A DNA stretch of 64,000 nt, taken from Ancylobacter koreensis. Lineage in GTDB: Bacteria > Pseudomonadota > Alphaproteobacteria > Rhizobiales > Xanthobacteraceae. Below the pieces are notes generated by a model. It did not search any database and had not been told where the DNA came from. It saw only the letters and a program-made list of their open reading frames with translations. Position 1 is the first letter of the stretch; the number at the start of each line of letters is the position of its first letter. A program made the translations under genes and the position numbers. The stretch lies in NCBI RefSeq assembly GCF_023016525.1, contig NZ_JALKCG010000006.1:62001-126000 (forward strand). Reading direction: 5' to 3'. Positions 1-8,857 of this stretch are shown here, piece after piece.

Positions 1-1191
1 CCGCCGCACCACGAAGAGCCGCGCCGCCTTGAGGCGCAGCGCCTCGATGGGATCGAACGCCTGCAGCACCACGAAATCGGCGTTGCAGCCGGGCTCCAGC
101 CCGTAGCCGTCGAGATGCATCAACCGGGCGGAGTTGGTCGTCACCGCCTCGAAGCACCATTCCATCGCCTCGCGCGACGTCATGAGCCCGACATGGATCG
201 CCATATGGGCGACCTCCAGCATGTCGCCCGAGCCGAGCGAGTACCAGGGGTCCATCACGCAGTCGCCGCCGAAGCCGACATTGACGCCGGCCGCCCTCAG
301 CTCCGGCACGCGCGTCATGCCCCGGCGCTTGGGATAGGTGTCGTGCCGGCCCTGAATAGTGATGTTGATCAGCGGGTTGGCGATGGCGTGCACCTGCGCT
401 TCCGCCATCAGGGGGATGAGCTTGGAGACGTAGTAATTGTCCATCGAATGCATGGAGGTGAGGTGCGAACCCGTCACCCGCCCCTGCAATCCCAGCCGCT
501 GCGTCTCATAGGCCAGCGTCTCGATATGGCGCGAGAGCGGGTCGTCGGTCTCGTCGCAATGCATGTCGACGAGCAGGCCGCGCGCCGCCGCGATCTCGCA
601 CAGCGCCTTCACCGAGGCCGCGCCGTCCGCCATCGTCCGCTCGAAATGGGGAATGCCGCCCACCACGTCGACGCCCATGTCGAGCGCGCGTTCGAGGTTC
701 TGCACGGAGGTCGGGAAGCGGTAATAGCCGTCCTGCGGGAAGGCGACGAGTTGAAGGTCGATATAGTCCCTCACCTGTTCCCTGACGTCCAACAAGGCCT
801 CGACCGCCAACAACCTGTCGTCGCAGATGTCGACATGAGACCGTATGGCGAGCAGGCCCTGGCTGACCGCGAGGTCGCAATAGCGCAGCGCCCGCTCGAT
901 CACCGCCTCATGGGTCAGCAGCGGCTTGAGCTCGCCCCACAGCGCTATGCCTTCCAGCAGCGTGCCTGACGTGTTGAGCCGCGGCAGGCCGAGCGAAAGC
1001 GTCGCGTCCATGTGGAAATGCGGGTCGACGAAGGGCGGCGAGACCAGCTTGCCGCCGGCCTCGATCACCCGGCCCGCCTCGGCTTCGATAGCCGGCTCGA
1101 CCGCGACGATGCGGCCCTCGTCGCAGGCGATGTCGATGCCGGTGCGCCCGTCCGGCAGGCGGGCATTCTTCACGAGGAGGTCGAAGCTCAT
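1..1191 (-). CDS. codA: Cytosine deaminase-like amidohydrolase (3' end cut by window)
   Basis: Predicted cytosolic metal-dependent amidohydrolase converting cytosine (or a related base) to uracil. The visible 397 residues run from MSFDLLVKNARL and stop at the window edge; E. coli CodA has 427, so about 30 C-terminal residues are missing. The N-terminal metal motif PHFHMD, the MHCDETDD stretch and the CodA-typical GGDCVMDPWYSLG segment (catalytic Asp region) are all present. It lies 10 bases downstream of the second permease gene of a BMP-type importer on the same strand, so it probably processes the imported base. Some family members deaminate creatinine, isoguanine or triazine-derived compounds, so the exact substrate is inferred. 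Confidence 0.85.
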   Translation of the reverse strand, partial: MSFDLLVKNARLPDGRTGIDIACDEGRIVAVEPAIEAEAGRVIEAGGKLVSPPFVDPHFHMDATLSLGLPRLNTSGTLLEGIALWGELKPLLTHEAVIERALRYCDLAVSQGLLAIRSHVDICDDRLLAVEALLDVREQVRDYIDLQLVAFPQDGYYRFPTSVQNLERALDMGVDVVGGIPHFERTMADGAASVKALCEIAAARGLLVDMHCDETDDPLSRHIETLAYETQRLGLQGRVTGSHLTSMHSMDNYYVSKLIPLMAEAQVHAIANPLINITIQGRHDTYPKRRGMTRVPELRAAGVNVGFGGDCVMDPWYSLGSGDMLEVAHMAIHVGLMTSREAMEWCFEAVTTNSARLMHLDGYGLEPGCNADFVVLQAFDPIEALRLKAARLFVVRR

Positions 1192-1201
1192 GCGTGCAAA
1201 C

Positions 1202-2149
1202 TCACCTTTGGCCCTTGAAGTAAGGCTTCATCAGCGCGCGCGGATAGTCGGCGCGGCGGGCAACCAGAACAAGCGCGGCAATGGAGAAAATATAGGGCAG
1301 CATCAGGAATATCTGGCTCGGCACCGCCCCGCCGGCGATGGTCTGGATGCGCAGCTGGTAGGCGTCGAGCGCGCCGAACAGCAGCGCCCCGAGCAGCGCC
1401 TTGCCCGGCCGCCAGGAGGCGAAGACGGTGAGCGCGATGCACACCCAGCCGCGTCCGTTGATCATGCCAAAATAGAAGGCGTTGAAGGCCGAGAGGGTGA
1501 GGAAGGCCCCGCCCAGCGCCATCAGCGCCGAACCGGCCATGACAGCGCCGATGCGCAGCGCGACGACGGAAAGCCCCTGCGCCTCCACCGCCTCCGGGTT
1601 GTCGCCCACCGCACGGATGGCGAGGCCCAGCGGCGTACGCGAGAGCACCACGGCGAGGATGCCGACGCAGGCGAAGGCGAAGACGGTGAGCGCCGTCTGC
1701 TGGGCGAGGATCGGCCCGATGAACGGCAGGTCGCCCAGCACCGGCACGTCGAGCGGCGGGAACGGCTCGATGCGCGGCGGCGTCGCCACATTGGGAAATG
1801 CAACGCGGTAGCCGAAATAGGCGGCGGAAGTGGCCAGCAGCGTGACCCCGATGCCAGTGACATGCTGGGAAAGCCCCAGCGGCACGGTGAGCACGCCATG
1901 CACCAGCCCGAAAGCCGCTCCCGTAAGCGCGGCCACAGCCACGCCGCCCCAGAGCGGGGCGCCGAGATAGACGGCGAGCCAGCCCGACATGGCGCCGGCG
2001 ACGAAGATGCCCTCGATGCCGAGATTGAGCACGCCCGCCCGCTCGCACAGCAGCGCGCCGAGCACGCCGAAGATCAGCGGCGTGGCGATGCGGATGGTCG
2101 CCGCCCAGAAATTGGCCTGCGTCAGGATTTCAAGCGCGGACCACAGCAT
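1202..2149 (-). CDS. Nucleoside-type ABC transporter permease (second)
   Basis: A 315-residue polytopic membrane protein of the BPD_transp_2 (BmpD/YufQ-like) family starting MLWSALEILTQANFW. It has about 8-9 hydrophobic segments and the family stretch CERAGVLNLGIEGIF. Such permeases work as heterodimers with a YufP-like partner, here the gene immediately upstream, whose stop codon overlaps this ATG. Start chosen at 2149 because of that overlap and family alignment; the same frame stays open further upstream across the partner gene, but that is a shadow. Substrate inferred as a nucleoside or base from the neighbouring deaminase. Confidence 0.9.
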   Translation of the reverse strand: MLWSALEILTQANFWAATIRIATPLIFGVLGALLCERAGVLNLGIEGIFVAGAMSGWLAVYLGAPLWGGVAVAALTGAAFGLVHGVLTVPLGLSQHVTGIGVTLLATSAAYFGYRVAFPNVATPPRIEPFPPLDVPVLGDLPFIGPILAQQTALTVFAFACVGILAVVLSRTPLGLAIRAVGDNPEAVEAQGLSVVALRIGAVMAGSALMALGGAFLTLSAFNAFYFGMINGRGWVCIALTVFASWRPGKALLGALLFGALDAYQLRIQTIAGGAVPSQIFLMLPYIFSIAALVLVARRADYPRALMKPYFKGQR

Positions 2150-3216
2150 CACGCAGCCTCCCGGCGGACGAGAACGATGCGGAAGCGCGTGAGCAGTCCG
2201 CCCACCAGCACGCTGAGCAGGGCGAAGGCGACCACGAGATCGGCGAGATAGTTGGAGACGCCGATGGCCCGGCTCATCGAATCCGCCCCGACGAAGACGC
2301 CGGCGACGAAGATGGCGGCAGGGATGACGCCGAGCGGCGAAAGATTGGCCAATGTCGCCACGACGATGCCGGCATAGCCGAAGCCGGGCGACAGATCCGA
2401 GGTGAGATAGCCCTTCAGCCCCGCCACCTCGCTGGCGCCGGCGAGCCCCGCGAGCCCCCCCGAGAGAATGCCGACCAGCGCCATCGCCTTTCCGACCGGC
2501 AGGCCGGCATAACGCGCGGCACGGGCATTCTCGCCCACGGCGCGGATGCGGAAACCCCAGACGGTGCGGTTGATGAAGACATGCAGCCCCACCGCCGCCA
2601 CCAGCGCCAGCACGAGGCCGGCATGCAGGCGCAGCCCCTCGACCAGCTTGGGCAGGGTCGCCTCGTCGAGCACGGGGGCCGATTGCGGCCAGCCGAGTGC
2701 CATCTCGTCCTTCATCGGCCCTTCCAGCATCATCTGCACGAAGAGCAGCACGATGAAGTTCATCAAGAGCGTCACCACCACCTCGTCGGCGCCGAACCGG
2801 GTCTTGAACAGCACCGGCACGAGCAGCAGCGCGGCGCCTGCCGCCGCCGCGCCAACCAGCACCAGCGGTACCAGCACATAGGACGGTGCCTCGATCAGCC
2901 CGGCGCCCAGCGCCACGGTGGCGAGCGCACCGGCATAGAGCTGCCCCTCGGCGCCGATGTTCCACAGCTTCGCCCGGAAGGCGACGGCGGCGGCGAGGCC
3001 GGTGAAGATCAGCGGCGTGGCGCGGGTCAACGTCTCGGCCAGCGCGAAGCCGTCGCCCGCCGCCCCGGCCGCCATCAGCGCGAAGGCGGTGAAGACCGGC
3101 GCCCCGGTGAGCGCCAGCGGAATAGCGGTAAGGAGCAGCGCCGCCAGTCCGGAACCGATGGACACCGTGAGCGTGAGCCAGACCGGCGTGCGCTCGCGGG
3201 GGACGAAGCGGATCAT
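2149..3216 (-). CDS. Nucleoside-type ABC transporter permease (first)
   Basis: A 355-residue inner-membrane permease of the BPD_transp_2 (YufP-like) family, starting MIRFVPRERTPVWL, with about 9-10 hydrophobic segments and the conserved KLWNIGAEGQLYAGA and GENARAARYAG segments. It is the larger of the two permeases, as usual for BMP-family importers. Its stop overlaps the start of the second permease gene, indicating translational coupling. An in-frame ATG 14 codons upstream exists but adds a non-family leader that runs toward the palindromic repeat. Confidence 0.9.
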   Translation of the reverse strand: MIRFVPRERTPVWLTLTVSIGSGLAALLLTAIPLALTGAPVFTAFALMAAGAAGDGFALAETLTRATPLIFTGLAAAVAFRAKLWNIGAEGQLYAGALATVALGAGLIEAPSYVLVPLVLVGAAAAGAALLLVPVLFKTRFGADEVVVTLLMNFIVLLFVQMMLEGPMKDEMALGWPQSAPVLDEATLPKLVEGLRLHAGLVLALVAAVGLHVFINRTVWGFRIRAVGENARAARYAGLPVGKAMALVGILSGGLAGLAGASEVAGLKGYLTSDLSPGFGYAGIVVATLANLSPLGVIPAAIFVAGVFVGADSMSRAIGVSNYLADLVVAFALLSVLVGGLLTRFRIVLVRREAA

Positions 3217-3262
3217 GCGGAGGCTCCGGTTGCAGGCACGCTTCGGCGAAGCATCCATCGAA

Positions 3263-3358
3263 CGTCATGGCCGGGCCCGACCCGGCCATCCGCGTCTTTT
3301 GACTTGAAACACGCGTACCCGAAGGCGTGGATCCCCGGGTCAAGCCCGGGGATGACGC
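3263..3358. repeat. Paired palindromic intergenic repeat, copy A
   Basis: Two adjacent palindromes: GTCATGGCCGGGCCCGACCC... closing on itself, then GGATCCCCGGGTCAAGCCCG... ending GGGGATGAC, separated by about 40 bases. A very similar pair lies at 4962-5044, so two copies bracket the ATPase gene. Such two-palindrome units are common extragenic repeats in Hyphomicrobiales. Both sit between genes of one operon, so they could form RNA hairpins that set relative expression. Confidence 0.8.
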
Positions 3359-3391
3359 CGTTCAGCGGCGGATGCGCGAGAGACGTCACCA

Positions 3392-4939
3392 TCACGCCGC
3401 CTCCCCCGCCGAATGCCCGGCCATCATCAGTCCGACCGTGCGCACGTCGAGACCGGCGGCGTCCATCGCCGGCGACAGATGACCGGCATGCACCACGGCG
3501 ATGCGGTCGGACAGCGCGAACAACTCGTCGAGATCCTCCGAGATCAGCAGCACAGCCGCCCCGCGCCCGCGCGCGGCGATCAGGCGGCGGTGCACATCCG
3601 TCGTCGCGCCGATGTCGAGCCCTCGCGTCGGCTGATGCGCCAGCACCAGCTTCGGCTCGCGCTCCAGCACGCGGGCGAGCACCACCTTCTGCATGTTGCC
3701 GCCTGAGAGCGCGCGGATGGCCGCGTCGGGACCGGGACAGCGCACGTCATAGGCCCGGATCGCCGCCGCCGCGCGGGCGCGGATGTCGGCGCGGCGCATC
3801 ACCCCGCCGCGCTGGTTCTCCGGCGCGGAGATCGTCTCCAGCACGTAGTTCTCGGCCACCGACAGCGCGCCGATGGTGCCGTCGCGGTGGCGATCCTCGG
3901 GGATGCGGCCGACCTGCGCGGCGACGCGCCCGGCGGGGTCGGCCCCGGTCAGCGCCACGCCGGAAAGGCGGGCCTCCCCGGCACGGGCAGCGGCCAGCCC
4001 GGCAACGAGGGCGGCAAGCGCCCCCTGCCCGTTGCCGGAGACGCCGGCAATGCCGACGATCTCGCCGGCGCGCACGTCGAGGTCCGCCTGCTCCAGCCGG
4101 TCGCGCTGGCCCGGCGCGCCGACGCTCACGCCGCGCAGGCTCAGCACCGCCGCGCCCGGCGTCGAGGGCGGGCGCTCGCGGGCGGGAATGGCACGCCCGA
4201 CCATCAGCTCGGCGAGCATTGCCCGGTCCGCCCCGGCGCTCGGCCGGTCAGCGACCTTGGCGCCGCCCCGCAGCACGACGACACGCTCGCACAGCGCCAG
4301 CACCTCGTGCAGCTTGTGACTGATGAAAATGACGGCGAGCCCCTTCGCCGCCAGCTTCCTTACCGTCGCGAACAGCCCGTCCGCCTCCTGCGGCGTCAGC
4401 ACGGCGGTCGGCTCGTCGAGGATCAGCACGCGCACGTCACGGAAGAGCGCCTTCAGAATTTCGATGCGCTGCTGCTCGCCGACCGAAAGGCGCGCCACCG
4501 GCACGTCGAGGTCGACCGCAAGGCCGCTGTCGGCGATCAGCCGCTCGATCTTGGCGCGCGCCGTCCCGCTCCGCAGCCCGAGGCTCCACAGCGACTGCGT
4601 GCCGAGCACGATGTTCTCGAAGCCGGTGAGATTCTCGGCGAGGGCGAAATGCTGGTGCACCATGCCGATGCCCGCCCCCAGCGCGACCTCCGCCGAGCCG
4701 CCCGGCAGCGGCGCGAGCTGCCCGTCCGCTCCGGCGATGAAGACCGTGCCCTCGTCGGCGATGTAGTGGCCGAAAAGGATGCTCATCAGCGTGGTCTTGC
4801 CCGCCCCGTTCTCGCCCAGCAGCGCCACGATCTCCCCGGCGCGCACGTCGAGGTCGATATGGTCGTTCGCCGTCAGCGGCCCGAACCGCTTGGTGATGCC
4901 GGTAAGTGAGAGGACGAGGGGGCGGGGATCGGGGTGCAT
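3392..4939 (-). CDS. BMP-family importer ATPase (two ABC domains)
   Basis: A 515-residue ABC ATPase with two fused nucleotide-binding domains, energising the nucleoside-type permease pair from the cytoplasmic face. The first domain (about residues 10-240) carries Walker A GENGAGKTT, signature LSVGEQQRIEI and Walker B VLILDEPTAVL. The second (about 260-510) has a degenerate Walker A (GVSGNGQGAL) but an intact LSGGNMQKV signature, as usual in the YufO/RbsA-like family. Start at 4939 gives MHPDPRPLVLSLTGITK. It lies between the binding-protein gene and the permease genes and is flanked on both sides by a paired palindromic repeat. Confidence 0.93.
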   Translation of the reverse strand: MHPDPRPLVLSLTGITKRFGPLTANDHIDLDVRAGEIVALLGENGAGKTTLMSILFGHYIADEGTVFIAGADGQLAPLPGGSAEVALGAGIGMVHQHFALAENLTGFENIVLGTQSLWSLGLRSGTARAKIERLIADSGLAVDLDVPVARLSVGEQQRIEILKALFRDVRVLILDEPTAVLTPQEADGLFATVRKLAAKGLAVIFISHKLHEVLALCERVVVLRGGAKVADRPSAGADRAMLAELMVGRAIPARERPPSTPGAAVLSLRGVSVGAPGQRDRLEQADLDVRAGEIVGIAGVSGNGQGALAALVAGLAAARAGEARLSGVALTGADPAGRVAAQVGRIPEDRHRDGTIGALSVAENYVLETISAPENQRGGVMRRADIRARAAAAIRAYDVRCPGPDAAIRALSGGNMQKVVLARVLEREPKLVLAHQPTRGLDIGATTDVHRRLIAARGRGAAVLLISEDLDELFALSDRIAVVHAGHLSPAMDAAGLDVRTVGLMMAGHSAGEAA

Positions 4940-4961
4940 GGGAGGATCCGTATGAACAGGC

Positions 4962-5044
4962 CGTCATGGCCGGGCTCGTCCCGGCCATCCACGTCTTCAT
5001 CGGCTAAAGGCGTGGATCCCCGGGCCAGGCCCGGGGATGACGTC
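4962..5044. repeat. Paired palindromic intergenic repeat, copy B
   Basis: Second copy of the two-palindrome unit: GTCATGGCCGGGCTCGTCCC... and GGATCCCCGGGCCAGGCCCG... ending GGGGATGACGTC, with a shorter spacer than copy A. It lies between the binding-protein gene and the ATPase gene of the BMP importer, where a stem-loop could protect the upstream binding-protein mRNA, a usual arrangement for giving excess binding protein. Confidence 0.8.
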
Positions 5045-5063
5045 GTTTTGGAAGACACCCGTG

Positions 5064-6101
5064 CTACAGCGTCGATTTGGGCTCGGCGTCGTTCACGTTC
5101 ACGCGGAACAGGCCGTCCTTGATCTCCTTCTCCTTGAGAAGGACCATCTCGATGACCTCCGGCGAAACGACCTTGGGATCGAGCGGGGCGAGGCTGGCGC
5201 CGCCTTCGGCCATGTAGCTGTAGGGGCCGTAATCCGCCGCGACGAAGGTGCCGTCCATCACTTCCTTGATCGCCTTGTCGATGGTCGGCTCCATCTGCCA
5301 GAGCGCCGAGGCGATCACCGTGCCGGGATACTGGCCGGAGGTGTCGATGACGTTGCCGATCGCCTTAACGCCGCGCTCCTTGGCGGCGTCCGACACGCCG
5401 AAGCGCTCGGCGTAGAGAACGTCCGCACCCTTGTCGATCTGGGCGAAGGCGGCCTCCTTGGCCTTGGGCGGATCGTACCAGGAGTTGATGAAGGTCACGA
5501 TGAACTTCACGTCCGGGTTCACCGACTTGGCGCCTTCCATGAAGGCCTGCATCAGCCGGTTCACCTCGGGGATCGCGTAGCCGCCGACGAGGCCGATGAC
5601 GTTTGACTTGGTGGTCTTGCCGGCCACCATGCCGGTCAGGAAGGACGGCTCGTGGATGAAGTTGTCGAACACCGAGAAGTTCGGCTTGGTCGGGCCGAAG
5701 GACGACCCCATCAGATAGGCGGTCTTGGGATAGTCGGCCGCCACCTTGCGGGCGGGACGCTCCACCGCGAACACCTCGCCCACCACGAGGTCGGCGCCTT
5801 CCTGCGAATACTGGCGCATCACGCGCTCATAGTCGGTGTTGGCGACGTTCTCGGAGAATTTATAGGTGATGTCGCCGCGCGCCTCGGCGGCCTTGAGCGC
5901 CTTGTGGATGCGCGAGACCCACTGCTGCTCCACCGGCACGGTGTAAATCGCCGCGACCTTGATCGGCTTGGCCTTGGCCGCGAAGGCCTCGCCGCCGAAG
6001 GCCGTGAGCGCGGCGGCGCCGGCGCCGAGCGCCAGCAACTGCCGCCTATCGAGCAGGGATGACGAAAAAAGCGGCACGGACCCAGACGATTTAACCGGCA
6101 T
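5064..6101 (-). CDS. BMP-family (PnrA-like) substrate-binding protein
   Basis: A 345-residue periplasmic ligand-binding protein of the Bmp/PnrA family, the capture component of the importer. The N-terminus MPVKSSGS is followed by LDRRQLLALGAGAAALTAFG, a Tat-type signal (twin Arg plus hydrophobic core) ending near AFAAKA. The family stretches VNPDVKFIVTFINSWYDPPK and ADVLYAERFGVSDAAKERG are present. Start at 6101 is preceded by GGGGAGGTCATTCAC, a good ribosome-binding site; a longer in-frame leader lacks a signal sequence. It is the first gene of the operon. The ligand is probably a nucleoside or nucleobase, judging from the downstream cytosine deaminase. Confidence 0.92.
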   Translation of the reverse strand: MPVKSSGSVPLFSSSLLDRRQLLALGAGAAALTAFGGEAFAAKAKPIKVAAIYTVPVEQQWVSRIHKALKAAEARGDITYKFSENVANTDYERVMRQYSQEGADLVVGEVFAVERPARKVAADYPKTAYLMGSSFGPTKPNFSVFDNFIHEPSFLTGMVAGKTTKSNVIGLVGGYAIPEVNRLMQAFMEGAKSVNPDVKFIVTFINSWYDPPKAKEAAFAQIDKGADVLYAERFGVSDAAKERGVKAIGNVIDTSGQYPGTVIASALWQMEPTIDKAIKEVMDGTFVAADYGPYSYMAEGGASLAPLDPKVVSPEVIEMVLLKEKEIKDGLFRVNVNDAEPKSTL

Positions 6102-6209
6102 GTGAATGACCTCCCCGATCAAAGGACGGCGGTCCGCCCCAACGCGGGCCCCGTGGTGCGCCCGCACATGCGAGCCGCGTGCCATTTTCGAACTGTTCAG
6201 TCCGAAAAG

Positions 6210-6935
6210 TCACGGCTCCATTCTATCCCGTCCCCAGACGGCTGCGAGATAGGCACCGATAAAAGGCGGCGCCCCCTCGGGCAGGTCCTGCGGGCCCCGC
6301 ACCACGACCGCCGCGTCGATCTCGGGACGCGTCTCGCGGGCGGCGAAGTCCGTGAGCCGCGCGGCCAGCGCCGCCGCCTCCTCCTGCACGACGATCTCGC
6401 GCAGCAGCGCGACGCGGCGCCGGTCGATCACCGCCGTCCAGCCGGGCGCCGGCGTCACCTCGCCGGCGGCGATGCCGGTCTCCTCGAACAGCTCGCGCAA
6501 CAGGCTGCCCTCAAGGTCGACGCGGCCATCGGGTGTCACGTCACCCGCATCGGGTGTACCGGCGGCGAAATAGACCTTGCCGGCGTTGGCGGTCCACGGC
6601 GCCATGCGCGCCATGACGAAGCCGCCATCGGCCCCGCGCAGCGCACCCATGGCGAAGCAGTTGCGCAGATGCGCGTGCGGCTGCGGGCCTTCCAGCACCC
6701 AGAGCAGGCTGGCGAAATCGGCGGGGGTGTAGCGGCCAGCGAGCACGCCCCCGTCGATCCCGAAGGATTCGAGCACCAGCACCTGCCCGTTCCAAAGCGC
6801 GGGATTGGCGCGCTGCCGCGCGGCGAAATGGGCGTCGATGACGGCGCGCTCGTCGGGCGGAAAGACATGCGGCACGGGCGCGAGGCGCATCTCCACCCGG
6901 TCAAGCGCGACGACGGAAGGCTCTTCCCCGCTCAC
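6210..6935 (-). CDS. NUDIX hydrolase family protein
   Basis: A 241-residue cytosolic protein with the core of a NUDIX box, RELFEETG, at about residues 155-162, preceded by a phosphate-handling-like N-terminal half. The first conserved Glu of the full NUDIX consensus is not evident, so hydrolysis is likely but not certain. It starts with GTG at 6935, 24 bases after the phzF-like gene on the same strand, as third gene of a pdxY-phzF-nudix run. No substrate can be assigned; NUDIX enzymes cleave nucleoside diphosphate-linked compounds. Confidence 0.8.
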   Translation of the reverse strand: MSGEEPSVVALDRVEMRLAPVPHVFPPDERAVIDAHFAARQRANPALWNGQVLVLESFGIDGGVLAGRYTPADFASLLWVLEGPQPHAHLRNCFAMGALRGADGGFVMARMAPWTANAGKVYFAAGTPDAGDVTPDGRVDLEGSLLRELFEETGIAAGEVTPAPGWTAVIDRRRVALLREIVVQEEAAALAARLTDFAARETRPEIDAAVVVRGPQDLPEGAPPFIGAYLAAVWGRDRMEP

Positions 6936-6959
6936 GCCCGCACCGAGGCGCGGGCGGCT

Positions 6960-7856
6960 TTACACATGCACGACGCCCTCCGAGACGATCACCGCCCCGC
7001 CGCCGATGGTGACGGCGGTCAGCGCCCCGTCCGCCACCTGCAGGCCGAGGCGCACGAGGCTCGGCCTGCCCATCTCGACGCCCTGCAATATGTCGAAGGC
7101 GTGGAAGCCGTCGGCCGGCTTCTCGCCGGCCAGCAGAACCGCCGCCAGCGAGGCCGCCGCCGAGCCCGTGGCCGGGTCCTCGTCGATGCCCATATTGGCG
7201 GCGAACATGCGGGCGCGGAAATCGCCCTCGCCGTCCTCGTCGCGGCAGAACACGTAGACCGAGTCTGCCCCGCCGCCGAAGGTCGAGATCAGCCGCGCGG
7301 CGCTCGGACTGATGCGGGCCAGCGCCGAGCGCGAGGCGAGCGGCACGCAGACGAAGGGCACCCCGGCCGAGGCGATGACCGGGACATAATCGTCGAAGCC
7401 GATGTCGGAGGTGTCGAGGCCGAGCGCCTGCGCGCAGGCCTCCCGGCTCATCGGCGCGGCGTCGACGATCTCGGGGATGCGCGGCACGGTGAAGGTGGCG
7501 CTGCCGGAGCGCTCGCGCCGCACGGTGACATGGCAGGCCACCGGTCCGACATTTTCCTCCAGCACGAAATCCGTCGAGGTCTCCACCCCGTCGCGGATCG
7601 CCAGCAGCACTGCCGCACCGACGGTGGGATGCCCGGCGAAGGGCAACTCGTGATTTGTGGTGAAGATGCGCAGCCGGGCCCGGCTTTCCTCTTCCTGCGG
7701 CTTCAGGACGAAGACCGTCTCGGAGAGGTTGAATTCGCGGGCAATGGCCTGCATGTGGTTGCCGTCGAGCCCCTCGGTATCGAGCACGACGGCCAGCGGG
7801 TTGCCGGACAGCGTCCGGTCGGTGAAGACGTCGAGGACGACGAAGCGGCGGGCCAT
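6960..7856 (-). CDS. PhzF family isomerase
   Basis: A 298-residue protein of the PhzF/DapF fold, opening MARRFVVLDVFTDRTLSGNP with the family motif LSGNPLAVV and ending with a second barrel containing DEDPATGSAAASLAA. PhzF of pseudomonads isomerises a phenazine precursor, but most PhzF-like proteins act on unknown substrates and no phenazine genes are present here. It starts 5 bases after pdxY stops and is probably co-transcribed with it and with the NUDIX gene. Confidence 0.9.
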   Translation of the reverse strand: MARRFVVLDVFTDRTLSGNPLAVVLDTEGLDGNHMQAIAREFNLSETVFVLKPQEEESRARLRIFTTNHELPFAGHPTVGAAVLLAIRDGVETSTDFVLEENVGPVACHVTVRRERSGSATFTVPRIPEIVDAAPMSREACAQALGLDTSDIGFDDYVPVIASAGVPFVCVPLASRSALARISPSAARLISTFGGGADSVYVFCRDEDGEGDFRARMFAANMGIDEDPATGSAAASLAAVLLAGEKPADGFHAFDILQGVEMGRPSLVRLGLQVADGALTAVTIGGGAVIVSEGVVHV

Positions 7857-7861
7857 GGCGG

Positions 7862-8710
7862 TCAGATCTTCTCCGGCGTGAAGACACGAGACGGCGTGAC
7901 GAATTCATCCTGGGCGGCAACGGTCAGGATCTCGCGCGATCCCGCCGCCGCCGTCCGGGCAAGCAAGCCATAGGCCGAGGACGCCGCCTTCGACAGCGCC
8001 TCGGCGGTCGAATGCGTCGCCTTCCAGTGCACGAAGAACAGCGCCGCGATGGCGTCGCCGGCCCCGTTCACCGAGATGTCCAGCTTGGGCGTGCGCACGC
8101 GGTAGCGCCCGTCCGGACCGGAGGCGAGGAGGTCGATCGAATCGGCCGGCGTGTCCTCCGTGTGCAGGCTCGTGACCATGATGACACGCGGCCCGCTCGC
8201 ATGCACCGCGTCGCAGGCGGCCAGCGCTTCGGCCAGCGTCGTCGTCTCGCGGCCCGCGAGGTAGTCGAGTTCGAACTGGTTGGGCGTGATGATGTCGGCC
8301 GCCGGCACGGCGCGGTCGCGCATGAATTCGGGAATGCCCGGCCGCACGAAGACCCCGCGTCCCACATCGCCGATGACCGGATCGCAGCAGTAATGCGCGG
8401 CGGAATTGGCCGCCTTCACGCGCCCCACCGTGTCGAGGATGGCGTCGCCGATCTCGGCCGAGCCCATATAGCCCGACAGCACCCCGTCGCAGCGCGGCAG
8501 CACGCCACGCTCCTCGATGCCTCCCACGAGGTCGCGGATCAGCCCGGCGCCAAAAACCTCTCCGCGCCAGGCGCCGTAGCCGGTGTGGTTGGAGAACTGC
8601 ACCGTGTGCAGCCCCCACACCTCGTGGCCGAGGCGCTGGATGGGAAACATGGCCGAGGCGTTGCCCACATGGCCGTAGGCAACCCAGGACTGGATCGAGA
8701 GGATGTTCAT
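7862..8710 (-). CDS. pdxY: Pyridoxal kinase
   Basis: A 282-residue ribokinase-superfamily enzyme phosphorylating pyridoxal (vitamin B6 salvage). Family features are [18 protein letters not shown] at the start, [21 protein letters not shown] around residue 108, the TPNQFEL motif, and the anion-hole and catalytic-Asp motif [13 protein letters not shown] near residue 212. Length matches PdxY. First gene of a tight minus-strand group with a PhzF-like isomerase and a NUDIX hydrolase; what links the three biochemically is unclear. Confidence 0.92.
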   Translation of the reverse strand: MNILSIQSWVAYGHVGNASAMFPIQRLGHEVWGLHTVQFSNHTGYGAWRGEVFGAGLIRDLVGGIEERGVLPRCDGVLSGYMGSAEIGDAILDTVGRVKAANSAAHYCCDPVIGDVGRGVFVRPGIPEFMRDRAVPAADIITPNQFELDYLAGRETTTLAEALAACDAVHASGPRVIMVTSLHTEDTPADSIDLLASGPDGRYRVRTPKLDISVNGAGDAIAALFFVHWKATHSTAEALSKAASSAYGLLARTAAAGSREILTVAAQDEFVTPSRVFTPEKI

Positions 8711-8857
8711 GCGCGCGCCCCGCAGCGTTGGTAGGACGATCCGCGCTTAGCGCCCCGCGCGCAAGCACTCAAACGAAATTCCGCGCGGTTGGCCATCAGG
8801 AAATACGATGAAACGGCAGGTGTGGCCGCGCCGCTGCGGCAGCGGGCGGAACGGCGT

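Noticed and set aside
1202-3343. A 713-codon frame suggesting a fused permease.
   Set aside because: The first half is an off-frame reading of the upstream permease; the true start is the ATG at 2149.
6102-7973. A 623-codon open frame on the plus strand opposite the NUDIX and PhzF-like genes.
   Set aside because: Low-complexity Arg/His/Gly translation; the opposite strand has real families with proper starts.
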